NCBI RefSeq assembly: GCF_019924045.1 | Contig: NZ_JAHXBN010000028.1 | Coordinates: forward strand, 62,001-126,000 | Source of the DNA: Dyadobacter fermentans | GTDB lineage: Bacteria > Bacteroidota > Bacteroidia > Cytophagales > Spirosomataceae | DNA length: 64,000 nt | Direction: 5' to 3' | Shown here: positions 27,551-35,301 of the stretch, piece after piece | How positions within the stretch are numbered: the first letter of the stretch is position 1 | Layout of the letters: every line of letters starts with the position of its first letter | Position numbers and translations under genes: made by a program | The notes under the pieces: model-generated | Databases searched by the model: none | The model's input: the letters and a program-made list of their open reading frames with translations, nothing else | What the model was told of the DNA's origin: nothing

Positions 27551-27552
27551 AA

Positions 27553-29499
27553 ATGGATACTGCCACTCAGGGAGTTGAAACACCGAGCGTAATACGCTCA
27601 AAATCAGAATTTTTATCACGCCCTCTAATAATTACCCTGCTATTGATCGGCATCTCAATGCTGACACGCATCACCCTGATGCTGAAAGCCGGCAGCGGCG
27701 TCGATTACAGCATTACCAACATGCTCGGCATTTTCGGCATCGGCCTGTTTTATGATGTTCTCAATTCCCTGTACTTCCTTATCCCGGTCATGTTGCTTGG
27801 CTGGCTCACGCCCACCAGGTACGCGGGCAAAATAGGCTTCAAAGTAGCAGCCGGTATTTTGCTGTTTATCCTCCTGTTCCTGCTTTTGTTGAATGCCGTC
27901 TCCGAATGGGTATTCTGGGACGAATTCGGCTCGCGGTTCAATTTCATCGCCGTCGATTACCTGGTTTACACCCAGGAAGTGGTGGGCAATATCCGCCAGT
28001 CGTACCCGGTGGAAACGATCATCGGCATATTGCTCGTGCTCGCAGTGCTGCTGACAGTGCTGGTGTCGCGGCTATCCCGCCGGTTCGCTTTCGGGCAAAT
28101 GCGTTTCGGAAAGCGGTCGTTGGTTGTTGGCGTATACTTCCTGATCGTTACCACGGTTTTCCTGACTATCGACAACAAAGTCCGGCAGTTCAGCCGCAAT
28201 GTCTACGTCAACGAGCTGGCCGGGAACGGCATGTACGAGCTCTTTGCCGCATACCTCAACAACGAGCTGGATTACAACCAGTTTTATATCAAACTCGATG
28301 AACCGCAAGCGTCCTCAACCATAAGGTCACTGGTGAAAACGCCGGAAAGCCGCTTTATCGACAACAAACAGTTCTCCATTGAAAGAGATATTGTCAATAC
28401 CGGAGCCGAGCTGCACAAAAACATCATCCTGATCAGCGTTGAAAGCCTCAGCGCCGACTTCCTCGGGAGTTTCGGGAATACGCAGGGCATCACGCCCGCG
28501 CTCGATTCGCTGGCCCGCCAAAGCCTGCTATTTACCAACCTTTACGCTACGGGCACACGCACGGTCCGCGGGCTGGAAGCATTGTCGATATGTACACCGC
28601 CCACACCCGGCCAGTCTATCGTACGCCGGCCGCATAACGAAGGGCTCTTCTCCATGGGCAGCGTATTGCAAAGTAAAGGTTATCAGACCCGCTTCCTCTA
28701 CGGCGGCTACGGGTACTTCGATAATATGGGCTACTTCTTCGGCCATAACAGTTACGGCGTCGTCGACCGGACTGCCCTTTCCAAAAAGGAGATTGACTAT
28801 GAAAACATCTGGGGTGTTGCCGACGAAAACCTTTTTGAGCTGGCCACCCGTGAAATCGGCTCCGCGTCGAAGACCGGCAAACCCGTTTTCGCCCACATCA
28901 TGACCACGTCCAATCACCGTCCCTACACCTATCCCGAAGGTCGGATCGATATCCCCTCGCACACCAGCCGCGAAGGCGCCGTGAAATATACCGATTTCGC
29001 GATAGGCCAGTTCATCCGCAATGCGCGAAACCAGCCGTGGTTCAAAAACACGCTGTTCATCATCGTGGCCGACCATTGCGCGTCCAGCGCCGGCAAAACC
29101 GACCTGCCGGTTAACAAATACAAAATCCCGTTGATGATGTACGCTCCGGGATTTATCGAACCGGGCGTGATGCCGAGGCTCATGAGCCAGATCGATATCG
29201 GGCCGACGGTACTGGGTCTGCTCAATTTCTCCTATCGCAGCAAATTTTTCGGATATGATATTTTCAAACTCGAACCCGGCCGCGAGCGGGCATTTGTGAG
29301 CACCTACCAAAGCCTCGGATACATCAAGCACGACTCGCTGATCGTGCTGAAACCGCAACGAATTGCCGCTACCTTCACGCCAAACTTTACAGATGGCTCT
29401 ACCACGCCGGCCTCTCAAAACGCGCATTTACTCGACGAAGCCATTGCCTGGTACCAGAGTGCTAGTTTTCAGTTCAGGAATGGCCTGATGAAAAAATAG
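27553..29499 (+). CDS. LTA synthase-like membrane sulfatase/phosphoglycerol transferase
   Basis: The 648-residue product has about five membrane helices in the first 210 residues and an extracytoplasmic alkaline-phosphatase-superfamily domain after residue 285. The metal ligand is E297 (SVESLSADFLGSFG), the nucleophile Thr is most likely T337 (YATGTRTVRGLEA), and NHRPY and VADHCAS supply later ligands. LtaS and OpgB move phosphoglycerol from phosphatidylglycerol to lipoteichoic acid or periplasmic glucans. A Gram-negative with no LTA would use it on another glycan or lipid; the acceptor is unknown. A decayed repeat array lies at its start codon. Confidence 0.88.
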   Translation: MDTATQGVETPSVIRSKSEFLSRPLIITLLLIGISMLTRITLMLKAGSGVDYSITNMLGIFGIGLFYDVLNSLYFLIPVMLLGWLTPTRYAGKIGFKVAAGILLFILLFLLLLNAVSEWVFWDEFGSRFNFIAVDYLVYTQEVVGNIRQSYPVETIIGILLVLAVLLTVLVSRLSRRFAFGQMRFGKRSLVVGVYFLIVTTVFLTIDNKVRQFSRNVYVNELAGNGMYELFAAYLNNELDYNQFYIKLDEPQASSTIRSLVKTPESRFIDNKQFSIERDIVNTGAELHKNIILISVESLSADFLGSFGNTQGITPALDSLARQSLLFTNLYATGTRTVRGLEALSICTPPTPGQSIVRRPHNEGLFSMGSVLQSKGYQTRFLYGGYGYFDNMGYFFGHNSYGVVDRTALSKKEIDYENIWGVADENLFELATREIGSASKTGKPVFAHIMTTSNHRPYTYPEGRIDIPSHTSREGAVKYTDFAIGQFIRNARNQPWFKNTLFIIVADHCASSAGKTDLPVNKYKIPLMMYAPGFIEPGVMPRLMSQIDIGPTVLGLLNFSYRSKFFGYDIFKLEPGRERAFVSTYQSLGYIKHDSLIVLKPQRIAATFTPNFTDGSTTPASQNAHLLDEAIAWYQSASFQFRNGLMKK

Positions 29500-29531
29500 T
29501 TTGGTATATTAAAAGTATTTCAAGGTTACAT

Positions 29532-29569
29532 AGGCGTTTATATTAATATTTTCATCAACATAAACGCCT
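29532..29569. other. Ten-bp hairpin between the LTA-synthase-like gene and the next gene
   Basis: AGGCGTTTAT (29532-29541) pairs with ATAAACGCCT (29560-29569) around an 18-base loop. There is no T-run. It sits directly in front of a likely TTG start (29574), so it could end the upstream transcript weakly or affect translation of the next gene. Confidence 0.45.
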
Positions 29570-29573
29570 TGCT

Positions 29574-30992
29574 TTGAAAACCTCTGCCCATCTCGTTGCG
29601 AAATGCTCCTTATCGACACTCCTATGCCTATACGCACACACCCATGCGCAGGCTCAGCACGTGCGTGTTGTACACACGGGCAGTACCAGCATGGATGTAC
29701 GCGACGGTAACGGGTTTCGAAAAGGCGGCTGGGGTATTGACCCCTCGGTCCGGCCGGACGTGTACGAAACATACATTGAAGGCGAAAGTAAAAAAGTCAG
29801 CTTTATCACCGACCGCGATTCCATTACTTTCGACGTTATGCCGGGCAAAACTTATCCTTTTGCCTTCGTCCTCAACGGGAAGGATAGTGCATTTACTGAA
29901 ATCAGGGGGATCAAATTGATGCCCCGGGCGCAGTTTTCAAAAGCGTATCAGCAGGCCAACCGTGGCAAAACATTGGTTGAAATTCCGCAAATGTACGAGC
30001 TGCTCAACGTCGTATTCGCGTTGACCGACAAAGGGCGGACGAGCAATGGCCTTATTCCCCGCAACACCGACTATTATAGTCAGGTGATGGAGTGGTTCAC
30101 TCCCTATCGTGACCAACCTGCCGTAAAAAAAATCAACACCGAACTGGCAGTTGACGGCATTTACCATGCATTAAAAATGGACGCATATGCATTCGAGCTG
30201 AATGCGGACGGCATCATCGTTCAAAGTCCTGTTTACGACCGCATCGGGCGCTCAAACAGTAACAGCTTACGCACCTATATTGCCGATCTGCAACAGTTCG
30301 CCAAGTCGAGCCGGTTTGAGGAATTTTACAAGGCCCATCAACCATTCTACAATCAGCTTATCACGGCTTACCGCGATTCAATCGGAGTGCCTGAAATGCA
30401 GCGCTGGCTTGGCAGAAACTTTCCTTCGACCCGTTATGATGCCTTCAAAATCATCCTGTCGCCACTGGTAGGCAATAACCAATCTGCAAGTTTCTTTGAA
30501 TTCAATGGCTTCCGCGAGGCACAGGCTCACGTGAATTTTCCATTCCATACGCCGGAAAATACTGCCGGATGGTCGCCCGAGGCGATATATGTGAAGGACG
30601 GCAACATCGTTTTCACCGAACTGAACCACGCCTTCATCGGCCCCGAAGGTGAAAAACCGGCCTATCGGGCACGCATTCAAAAAGCATTCTCCGATCTCGC
30701 CATTTGGAACGACCCATCCAAACCGGCCCGGAGCTACAACACCCCACAAGCCTCTTTTGAGGAATACATGAACTGGGCCCTCGTCAACCTCCGGTACGTG
30801 GACTACGCCCCTCCGGCCGAGCAAGACAAACTCATTGCAGGCATTGAGGATATGATGGTAAATAACCGCGGCTTCCGACGCTTCAAAGAATTCGATCAGT
30901 TTTTGATCAAAACCTACAAAACGCGGAAAAAGGGGCAAACGGTTGCGGATTTGTATCCGGTGATTATTGGATGGTTTGAGGAGAATAGGTAG
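29574..30992 (+). CDS. Exported protein of unknown function, possibly DUF4932-like
   Basis: The 472-residue product begins at a TTG codon, chosen because it gives a full signal peptide (KTSAHLVAKCSLSTLLCLYAHTHAQA); the next Met lies beyond that signal. The mature part is soluble, with a helical C-terminal half. The stretch around IVFTELNHAFIGPEGE resembles the conserved block of the DUF4932 family in Bacteroidota, which has a metalloprotease-like look, but I do not see a full HExxH motif. Function is unknown. It follows the LTA-synthase-like gene by 74 bp. Confidence 0.65.
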   Translation: MKTSAHLVAKCSLSTLLCLYAHTHAQAQHVRVVHTGSTSMDVRDGNGFRKGGWGIDPSVRPDVYETYIEGESKKVSFITDRDSITFDVMPGKTYPFAFVLNGKDSAFTEIRGIKLMPRAQFSKAYQQANRGKTLVEIPQMYELLNVVFALTDKGRTSNGLIPRNTDYYSQVMEWFTPYRDQPAVKKINTELAVDGIYHALKMDAYAFELNADGIIVQSPVYDRIGRSNSNSLRTYIADLQQFAKSSRFEEFYKAHQPFYNQLITAYRDSIGVPEMQRWLGRNFPSTRYDAFKIILSPLVGNNQSASFFEFNGFREAQAHVNFPFHTPENTAGWSPEAIYVKDGNIVFTELNHAFIGPEGEKPAYRARIQKAFSDLAIWNDPSKPARSYNTPQASFEEYMNWALVNLRYVDYAPPAEQDKLIAGIEDMMVNNRGFRRFKEFDQFLIKTYKTRKKGQTVADLYPVIIGWFEENR

Positions 30993-31096
30993 CCAGGGGA
31001 TTGCGGATTCACAGCCGCCTGCTAACTGGTTGCTACTCCTTGCTCTCTAATTTCGATGAGCGCAAGGCGTAGCATTTATCTTTCTGCCTCAACTGA

Positions 31097-31120
31097 AAAG
31101 TTTCTTTAAGACGAAACTTT
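31097..31120 (+). promoter_or_regulatory. Dyad before the toxin-antitoxin pair, possible autoregulatory operator
   Basis: AAAGTTTC (31097-31104) and GAAACTTT (31113-31120) form a perfect 8-bp inverted repeat with an eight-base spacer, 20 bp upstream of the toxin start. TACCTTTA (31124-31131) resembles a TAnnTTTG element. Antitoxins with an XRE domain usually bind such a dyad. Confidence 0.5.
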
Positions 31121-31140
31121 CACTACCTTTATCATCGTTG

Positions 31141-31491
31141 ATGGCCAACCAATTTTTTAATGTAGAGTTCCTGGAAGAGGCACGCAGGTTTCTGAAATTG
31201 CTGGACAAAAAGGCGGCCGCCAAGATTATGGCGAACATCAGAAAATCCCAGTCTTGTATAGATCCGGCACTTTTTAAAAAGTTGACTATCGATATTTGGG
31301 AGTTCCGAACGAGTTATCAGGGTATTCAATACCGGATGCTGGCTTTTTGGGACAAAACAGATAAATCGCACACCCTGGTCATTGCAACGCATGGCTTTCT
31401 AAAAAAGCAAAGTAAAGTACCCGATACTGAAATAATGAGGGCTCAGAACCTTAGAAATAGCTACTTTAAAGATAAAAATTCAAATTCATGA
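31141..31491 (+). CDS. Type II toxin of the RelE/HigB (Gp49-like) family
   Basis: The product (116 residues from the ATG after a TTG) has the Gp49/HigB-like toxin pattern: IWEFRTSYQGIQYRMLAFW, then TLVIATHGFLKKQSKVPDTEI and a final helix with RAQNL. These small basic proteins are ribosome-dependent mRNA endonucleases. The stop overlaps the start of the antitoxin gene by 4 bp, giving the toxin-first order typical of HigBA. A dyad 20 bp upstream may bind the antitoxin. Confidence 0.88.
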   Translation: MANQFFNVEFLEEARRFLKLLDKKAAAKIMANIRKSQSCIDPALFKKLTIDIWEFRTSYQGIQYRMLAFWDKTDKSHTLVIATHGFLKKQSKVPDTEIMRAQNLRNSYFKDKNSNS

Positions 31492-31778
31492 AGACGTATT
31501 CCCTTGATGAACTGGAAGACGAGATCATCGGTAAAATTGGCACTCCGGACCGTGACCGTTATGAATACGATCTGCAAACGGAGTTAGTAGGGGCGGCCAT
31601 AAAGCAGGCACGCAAGAAAAGAAAAATCACCCAAGAAGCATTGGGTGAGTTAATAGGTGTTCAAAAATCTCAGATTTCGAGGCTTGAAAATAACGCTGGA
31701 AACGTTACCCTAGACACCTTGCTTCGTGTATTTGGTGCTTTGCAGGCAAATGTCAAACTACAAATTGAGTTAGCTTGA
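31488..31778 (+). CDS. XRE-family antitoxin (HigA-like)
   Basis: The 96-residue product has an N-terminal toxin-binding segment and a C-terminal helix-turn-helix (ITQEALGELIGVQKSQISRLENNAGNVTLDTLLRVFGAL). It overlaps the toxin gene by 4 bp, so the two are translationally coupled. It should neutralise the toxin and repress the pair. Confidence 0.9.
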   Translation: MKTYSLDELEDEIIGKIGTPDRDRYEYDLQTELVGAAIKQARKKRKITQEALGELIGVQKSQISRLENNAGNVTLDTLLRVFGALQANVKLQIELA

Positions 31779-31792
31779 TTGCGTACTCAAAA

Positions 31793-32248
31793 CTACTCGC
31801 CCAAAACCTTCGCAAAGCAGACACTATTCTCCACTCCCACATACTGCCCGTAATTCTCCGTGCGCTGGTAGCCGTTCTTCTCATAAAGCGCGATAGCTTC
31901 GGGTTGGCGTTTGCCCGTTTCGAGGACGCATCGGACATAACCTAGCTCATTCGCCCAGGTTTCCAGCTCGGTGAGGACGCGCGTGGCAATGCCTTTTTTG
32001 CGGCCGTCGGGAGAAACGTACATGCGCTTTACCTCCATGGCTTCTTCACTAAAAGCCTTGATGGCACCGCAGCCGATGGGCTGGTTGTTTTCATAACATA
32101 CTACCGCGTGACGGATCTTGTCAATTTTGTTGAATTGAGCATAAAATCCATGATCGGCACCGTCGCGTTCGGCGAGATCGGCGTCGAGGAGTTTTACTAA
32201 TGCCTTGAAATCCGGGTCGTCGGAATCGGTCCTTCTTAAAATGATCAT
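31793..32248 (-). CDS. GNAT-family N-acetyltransferase
   Basis: The product (151 residues from MIILRRTDSDDPDF) has the GNAT acetyl-CoA motif (VKRMYVSPDGRKKGIATRVLTELETWA) and the C-terminal block LETGKRQPEAIALYEKNGYQR. The start lies inside the last codons of the transporter gene upstream (ATGA overlap, 32245-32248), so translation is coupled to it. The acceptor is unknown; coupling to a sugar-acid gene block is unusual and may not be functional. It converges on the antitoxin gene with only 14 bp between stops. Confidence 0.87.
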   Translation of the reverse strand: MIILRRTDSDDPDFKALVKLLDADLAERDGADHGFYAQFNKIDKIRHAVVCYENNQPIGCGAIKAFSEEAMEVKRMYVSPDGRKKGIATRVLTELETWANELGYVRCVLETGKRQPEAIALYEKNGYQRTENYGQYVGVENSVCFAKVLGE

Positions 32249-33540
32249 TGCAATTCTTCGAGTTCTACTACTTTGGGCGTTTTGGTCAGCCAATGGATAA
32301 TCAGCCACGCCACAAGATAGGTAAATCCGCAGATTGTGAAAATGATGTTGTAACCCGCCTGTATGTTGCCCGCCGCTTTGTAGCTATCAAGCAGACTGCC
32401 GATCAGGATCGGAAAAAGGATCCCTCCCACAGCTCCGGCCATACCACCAATGCCTACGACCGAGCTAACAGCTTGTTTTGGAAAAAGATCGGATGGTAGC
32501 GTGAAAACATTCGTCGCCCAGGCCTGGTGCAATGCCACTGCCAAACTAATGAGTCCGACGGCCATCCAGACGCCGCTGGAAAACTGAATCAGTATCACCG
32601 ACAATTCGCAAAATGCCAGCCCCAGCAAAACCGTCTTGCGCGCTTTGAGCGTCGGCCAGCCTCGCTTGATGAGCCAGGATGACAGGTAACCTCCGCCAAT
32701 ACTCCCGACAGTCGTTGCGGTGTAGATCAGCATGAGTTCAAAACTCGGCTTTTTGAGATCCAGGTTGAATGTGGAAGCGAAATAGGAAGGCAACCAGAAC
32801 AGAAAAAACCAATAAATAGGGTCAATCAGCCCTTTGCCGGTAATGTAGGCCCAGGTCTGCGGAAAAGTGAAGAGTTTGATCCACTTCACAGGCTGCTTTT
32901 CAGCTTCATTTTCGTCCTGCTCCTGCCCGCTCAGGATGTAATGTAGTTCCTCCGAACTCAAACGCTTTTGCTTTACAGGAATATCATAAAATATCAACCA
33001 GAAAACCAACCACACAAAACCCAGCGCGCCCGTGATCCAGAATACTTCCTGCCAGCCGTAATGGCTCAGGATCCACGGCACGAGTATCAAAGCAACCACG
33101 ACGCCGACGCTCGTACCCGCATTGAAAAGACCGGTCGCCAGAGCCCGCTCCTTTTTCGGAAACCACTCGGCTACCGTCTTCACAGCCGCAGGATAATTAC
33201 CGGCCTCGCCTAGCCCTAACCCCACACGTGCCACCCCGAACCCGAACGCGCTCCGCGCAACCGCATGCAGCATACCGGCAATGCTCCAAAAAATGATCGT
33301 AAACGAATACCCGGCTTTCGTGCCAATCTTGTCGATCAACCAGCCGAAAACGAGTAAACCGATTGCATAAGCGGCTGTAAATGCCATCACAATGCGCGCG
33401 AAATCAGTTTCGGTCCAAACGAATTCCTTTTCCAGAATGGGTTTCAGGAGGCCGATGATCTGTCTGTCGAGGTAATTAATGGTCGTGGCGAGAAACAGCA
33501 GGACCACGATGATCCAGCGGTAATTCCTGTTTTTACCCAT
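32245..33540 (-). CDS. MFS transporter of the anion:cation symporter family (hexuronate/galactonate type)
   Basis: The 431-residue product has 12 predicted helices and the ACS-family N-terminus (NYRWIIVVLLFLATTINYLDRQIIGLLKP), the motif FGWLIDKIG in the first cytoplasmic loop and GLGEAGNYPAAVKTVAEWFP. ExuT, DgoT and related ACS proteins import hexuronates or D-galactonate with protons. Its place after the 2-keto-3-deoxygalactonate kinase and aldolase genes (3 bp to the aldolase) supports a sugar-acid substrate. It is translationally coupled to the GNAT gene. Confidence 0.9.
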   Translation of the reverse strand: MGKNRNYRWIIVVLLFLATTINYLDRQIIGLLKPILEKEFVWTETDFARIVMAFTAAYAIGLLVFGWLIDKIGTKAGYSFTIIFWSIAGMLHAVARSAFGFGVARVGLGLGEAGNYPAAVKTVAEWFPKKERALATGLFNAGTSVGVVVALILVPWILSHYGWQEVFWITGALGFVWLVFWLIFYDIPVKQKRLSSEELHYILSGQEQDENEAEKQPVKWIKLFTFPQTWAYITGKGLIDPIYWFFLFWLPSYFASTFNLDLKKPSFELMLIYTATTVGSIGGGYLSSWLIKRGWPTLKARKTVLLGLAFCELSVILIQFSSGVWMAVGLISLAVALHQAWATNVFTLPSDLFPKQAVSSVVGIGGMAGAVGGILFPILIGSLLDSYKAAGNIQAGYNIIFTICGFTYLVAWLIIHWLTKTPKVVELEELQ

Positions 33541-33543
33541 TTG

Positions 33544-34179
33544 TCAAGCGAGTTTTTGTGCGAATTGAAGGAAATGTGCTTTCAGTCCGTCCCAGTCTTT
33601 ATCCTGGATCAGTTTCTTGTCAAACAACTGCCCGCCGATACCCAGCCCGTTAGCACCCGCTTTCAGAAATGCATCCATGTTTTCGAGGCTCACGCCGCCG
33701 GTAGGCAGGAGTTTCAGCTGATTCATAGGCGCTTTCACGTCCTTGATATAACCCGGGCCCAAAGCCGTAGCGGGATAGATTTTCACCATCGACGCGCCCC
33801 ATGACCACGCCTGGAAGATTTCAGTGGGTGTGTAAGCTCCCGGAAACACCGGAACGCCTTTTTTAACACAGGATTTAATCACCTTTTTACTCAGAACCGG
33901 CGTCACGATAAATTGCGCACCGGCATCCAGCGCCGCGTCCAGGTCATCTTTGGTACACACCGTTCCAGCGCCGATGTTCAGGCCGTAATGCTCGTTTTCC
34001 AGCGCATAGCGGATCATATCCGTCGCCCCGGGCGTGTTCATCGTGATTTCGACGGTCGTCAGACCCGCTTCTCGGTAAATGGGCAGGATGCGTTTGACGT
34101 CCTCCGGCGACACGTTACGGATAATACCGACCAGCGGTGCTTTATTGAACAACTCCCACGAAAATGTACGCTCACTCAT
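33544..34179 (-). CDS. 2-dehydro-3-deoxy-6-phosphogalactonate/phosphogluconate aldolase
   Basis: The 211-residue product is a class I KDPG/KDPGal aldolase. The Schiff-base Lys is K133 (GASMVKIYPA) and the proton-moving Glu is E44 (TVEITMNTPGA). It splits the 6-phospho-2-keto-3-deoxy acid into pyruvate and glyceraldehyde-3-phosphate. It overlaps the DgoK-like kinase by 4 bp, which favours the galactonate epimer as its in vivo substrate (DgoA), though this family also serves the Entner-Doudoroff route. Confidence 0.92.
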   Translation of the reverse strand: MSERTFSWELFNKAPLVGIIRNVSPEDVKRILPIYREAGLTTVEITMNTPGATDMIRYALENEHYGLNIGAGTVCTKDDLDAALDAGAQFIVTPVLSKKVIKSCVKKGVPVFPGAYTPTEIFQAWSWGASMVKIYPATALGPGYIKDVKAPMNQLKLLPTGGVSLENMDAFLKAGANGLGIGGQLFDKKLIQDKDWDGLKAHFLQFAQKLA

Positions 34180-35183
34180 AAATTTGTTTTATTCAATGTT
34201 AAATGTTTGTTCTCAAAAATCCGGATATGTCCGGTTGTAGCCGCGCGGTCCACAATTTCCGAGGGAATGATGGTCGCCCTGCCGGCCAGTCCCAGTGTTT
34301 CAACGGCAGCCTTGTACAACTGGTACAGGTTGTTTCCACCGCAAAGCACCAGGTGCGCACTTGTCTCCTTGGTCAGGTCGCGGATTTCATAGCCGATCAA
34401 CAGCCCACTCAGAAACATGCCGTTTTCCCGCTTATTTAATAAATCAAAAAGCTGGTTGGTTCTTACTGTAAATAATGCATTTAAAATATTTCCGGACCCC
34501 GATTCACGTATGCCAGACCGGAATGCAGCTGCGGCTTCTTCGTTGAAATCGGATTGGAAGTATTGATCGATGGAGTCTTTCAGAATGCTTTGATTGGCCA
34601 TCAGATTGAACACTTCACCAGTCATAAAGGTCTTGAAATCAATCAACCGGCCATCTCTCACGAACATATGCTTGGAATGCGTGCCGGGGAAAATGAATAT
34701 CGCATCCCGGCCGGAAAGATCCATCGCCGCCCCCAGGCCTATCAGCTGCGTTTCTTCGCCGCGCATTACGTCGTGATCGCTGCGCACGCCTGAGATCAAT
34801 GTGACTTCGTGCGGAAAACCCGCATAACCTTCGTAGTGCCTCATACCCAAATGAGCCCCGTCCAATGCAAACGGCAGCCGCGCATACGGCAATTCCTCCA
34901 TCCCGATCGACGACGAGGCCATGCCCGACACCACGATCGGCACTCCCGCCAGGTCTATGCCCGTCTGCTTGTGCAATGCGGTGATCTGCGTTGCAATGAT
35001 CGAAAGGTAATAGTCTGCGCGCGCAACCGAGCCATCCGCATTTGCTTCCTGCCAGGCATTGTAAACCGCACCAATCCCATTCGCGGACGTCACCTCGCCT
35101 ACCACATCGTGATCCGTCACATTGACCAGCCTCAACCGAAACGAGGACGTTCCCCAGTCACAACTTAGCAGGTGTTTACTCAT
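34176..35183 (-). CDS. dgoK: 2-dehydro-3-deoxygalactonokinase
   Basis: The 335-residue product matches DgoK: the phosphate-binding start SCDWGTSSFRLRLV, then GMASSSIGMEELPYA, FPGTHSKHMFV and LCGGNNLY near the C-terminus. It phosphorylates 2-keto-3-deoxy-D-galactonate at C6, the step before the aldolase whose gene overlaps its end by 4 bp. A palindromic repeat lies between it and the upstream PQQ dehydrogenase gene. The family is distinct from KdgK (pfkB-type), so the pathway assignment is strong. Confidence 0.92.
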   Translation of the reverse strand: MSKHLLSCDWGTSSFRLRLVNVTDHDVVGEVTSANGIGAVYNAWQEANADGSVARADYYLSIIATQITALHKQTGIDLAGVPIVVSGMASSSIGMEELPYARLPFALDGAHLGMRHYEGYAGFPHEVTLISGVRSDHDVMRGEETQLIGLGAAMDLSGRDAIFIFPGTHSKHMFVRDGRLIDFKTFMTGEVFNLMANQSILKDSIDQYFQSDFNEEAAAAFRSGIRESGSGNILNALFTVRTNQLFDLLNKRENGMFLSGLLIGYEIRDLTKETSAHLVLCGGNNLYQLYKAAVETLGLAGRATIIPSEIVDRAATTGHIRIFENKHLTLNKTNL

Positions 35184-35202
35184 GGTTTCTTTGTTAGGTG
35201 CC

Positions 35203-35290
35203 GGGATTGAACCCCCGGGTTATGAAATGTACATGCCTCCGGCACTTGGCCGTCGACTTCTCTGGCCGTCGACTTCAGTCGACGGAACAA
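35203..35290. repeat. REP-like palindromic repeat between the dehydrogenase and dgoK
   Basis: GTGCCGG near 35208 pairs with CCGGCAC near 35244, enclosing CCCCCGGG. A second dyad follows, made of a repeated GGCCGTCGACTTC and a final GTCGACGG. The first part looks like the T-arm and acceptor of a tRNA but lacks the rest. It resembles the GC-rich palindromic repeats common between genes in Cytophagales. Confidence 0.5.
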
Positions 35291-35301
35291 GGAAAAGATT
35301 A

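Noticed and set aside
35203..35253. tRNA gene
   Set aside because: An acceptor-like stem and a T-arm-like stretch are present, but the length is about 50 bases and no anticodon or D-arm fits. A GC-rich palindromic repeat explains it better.
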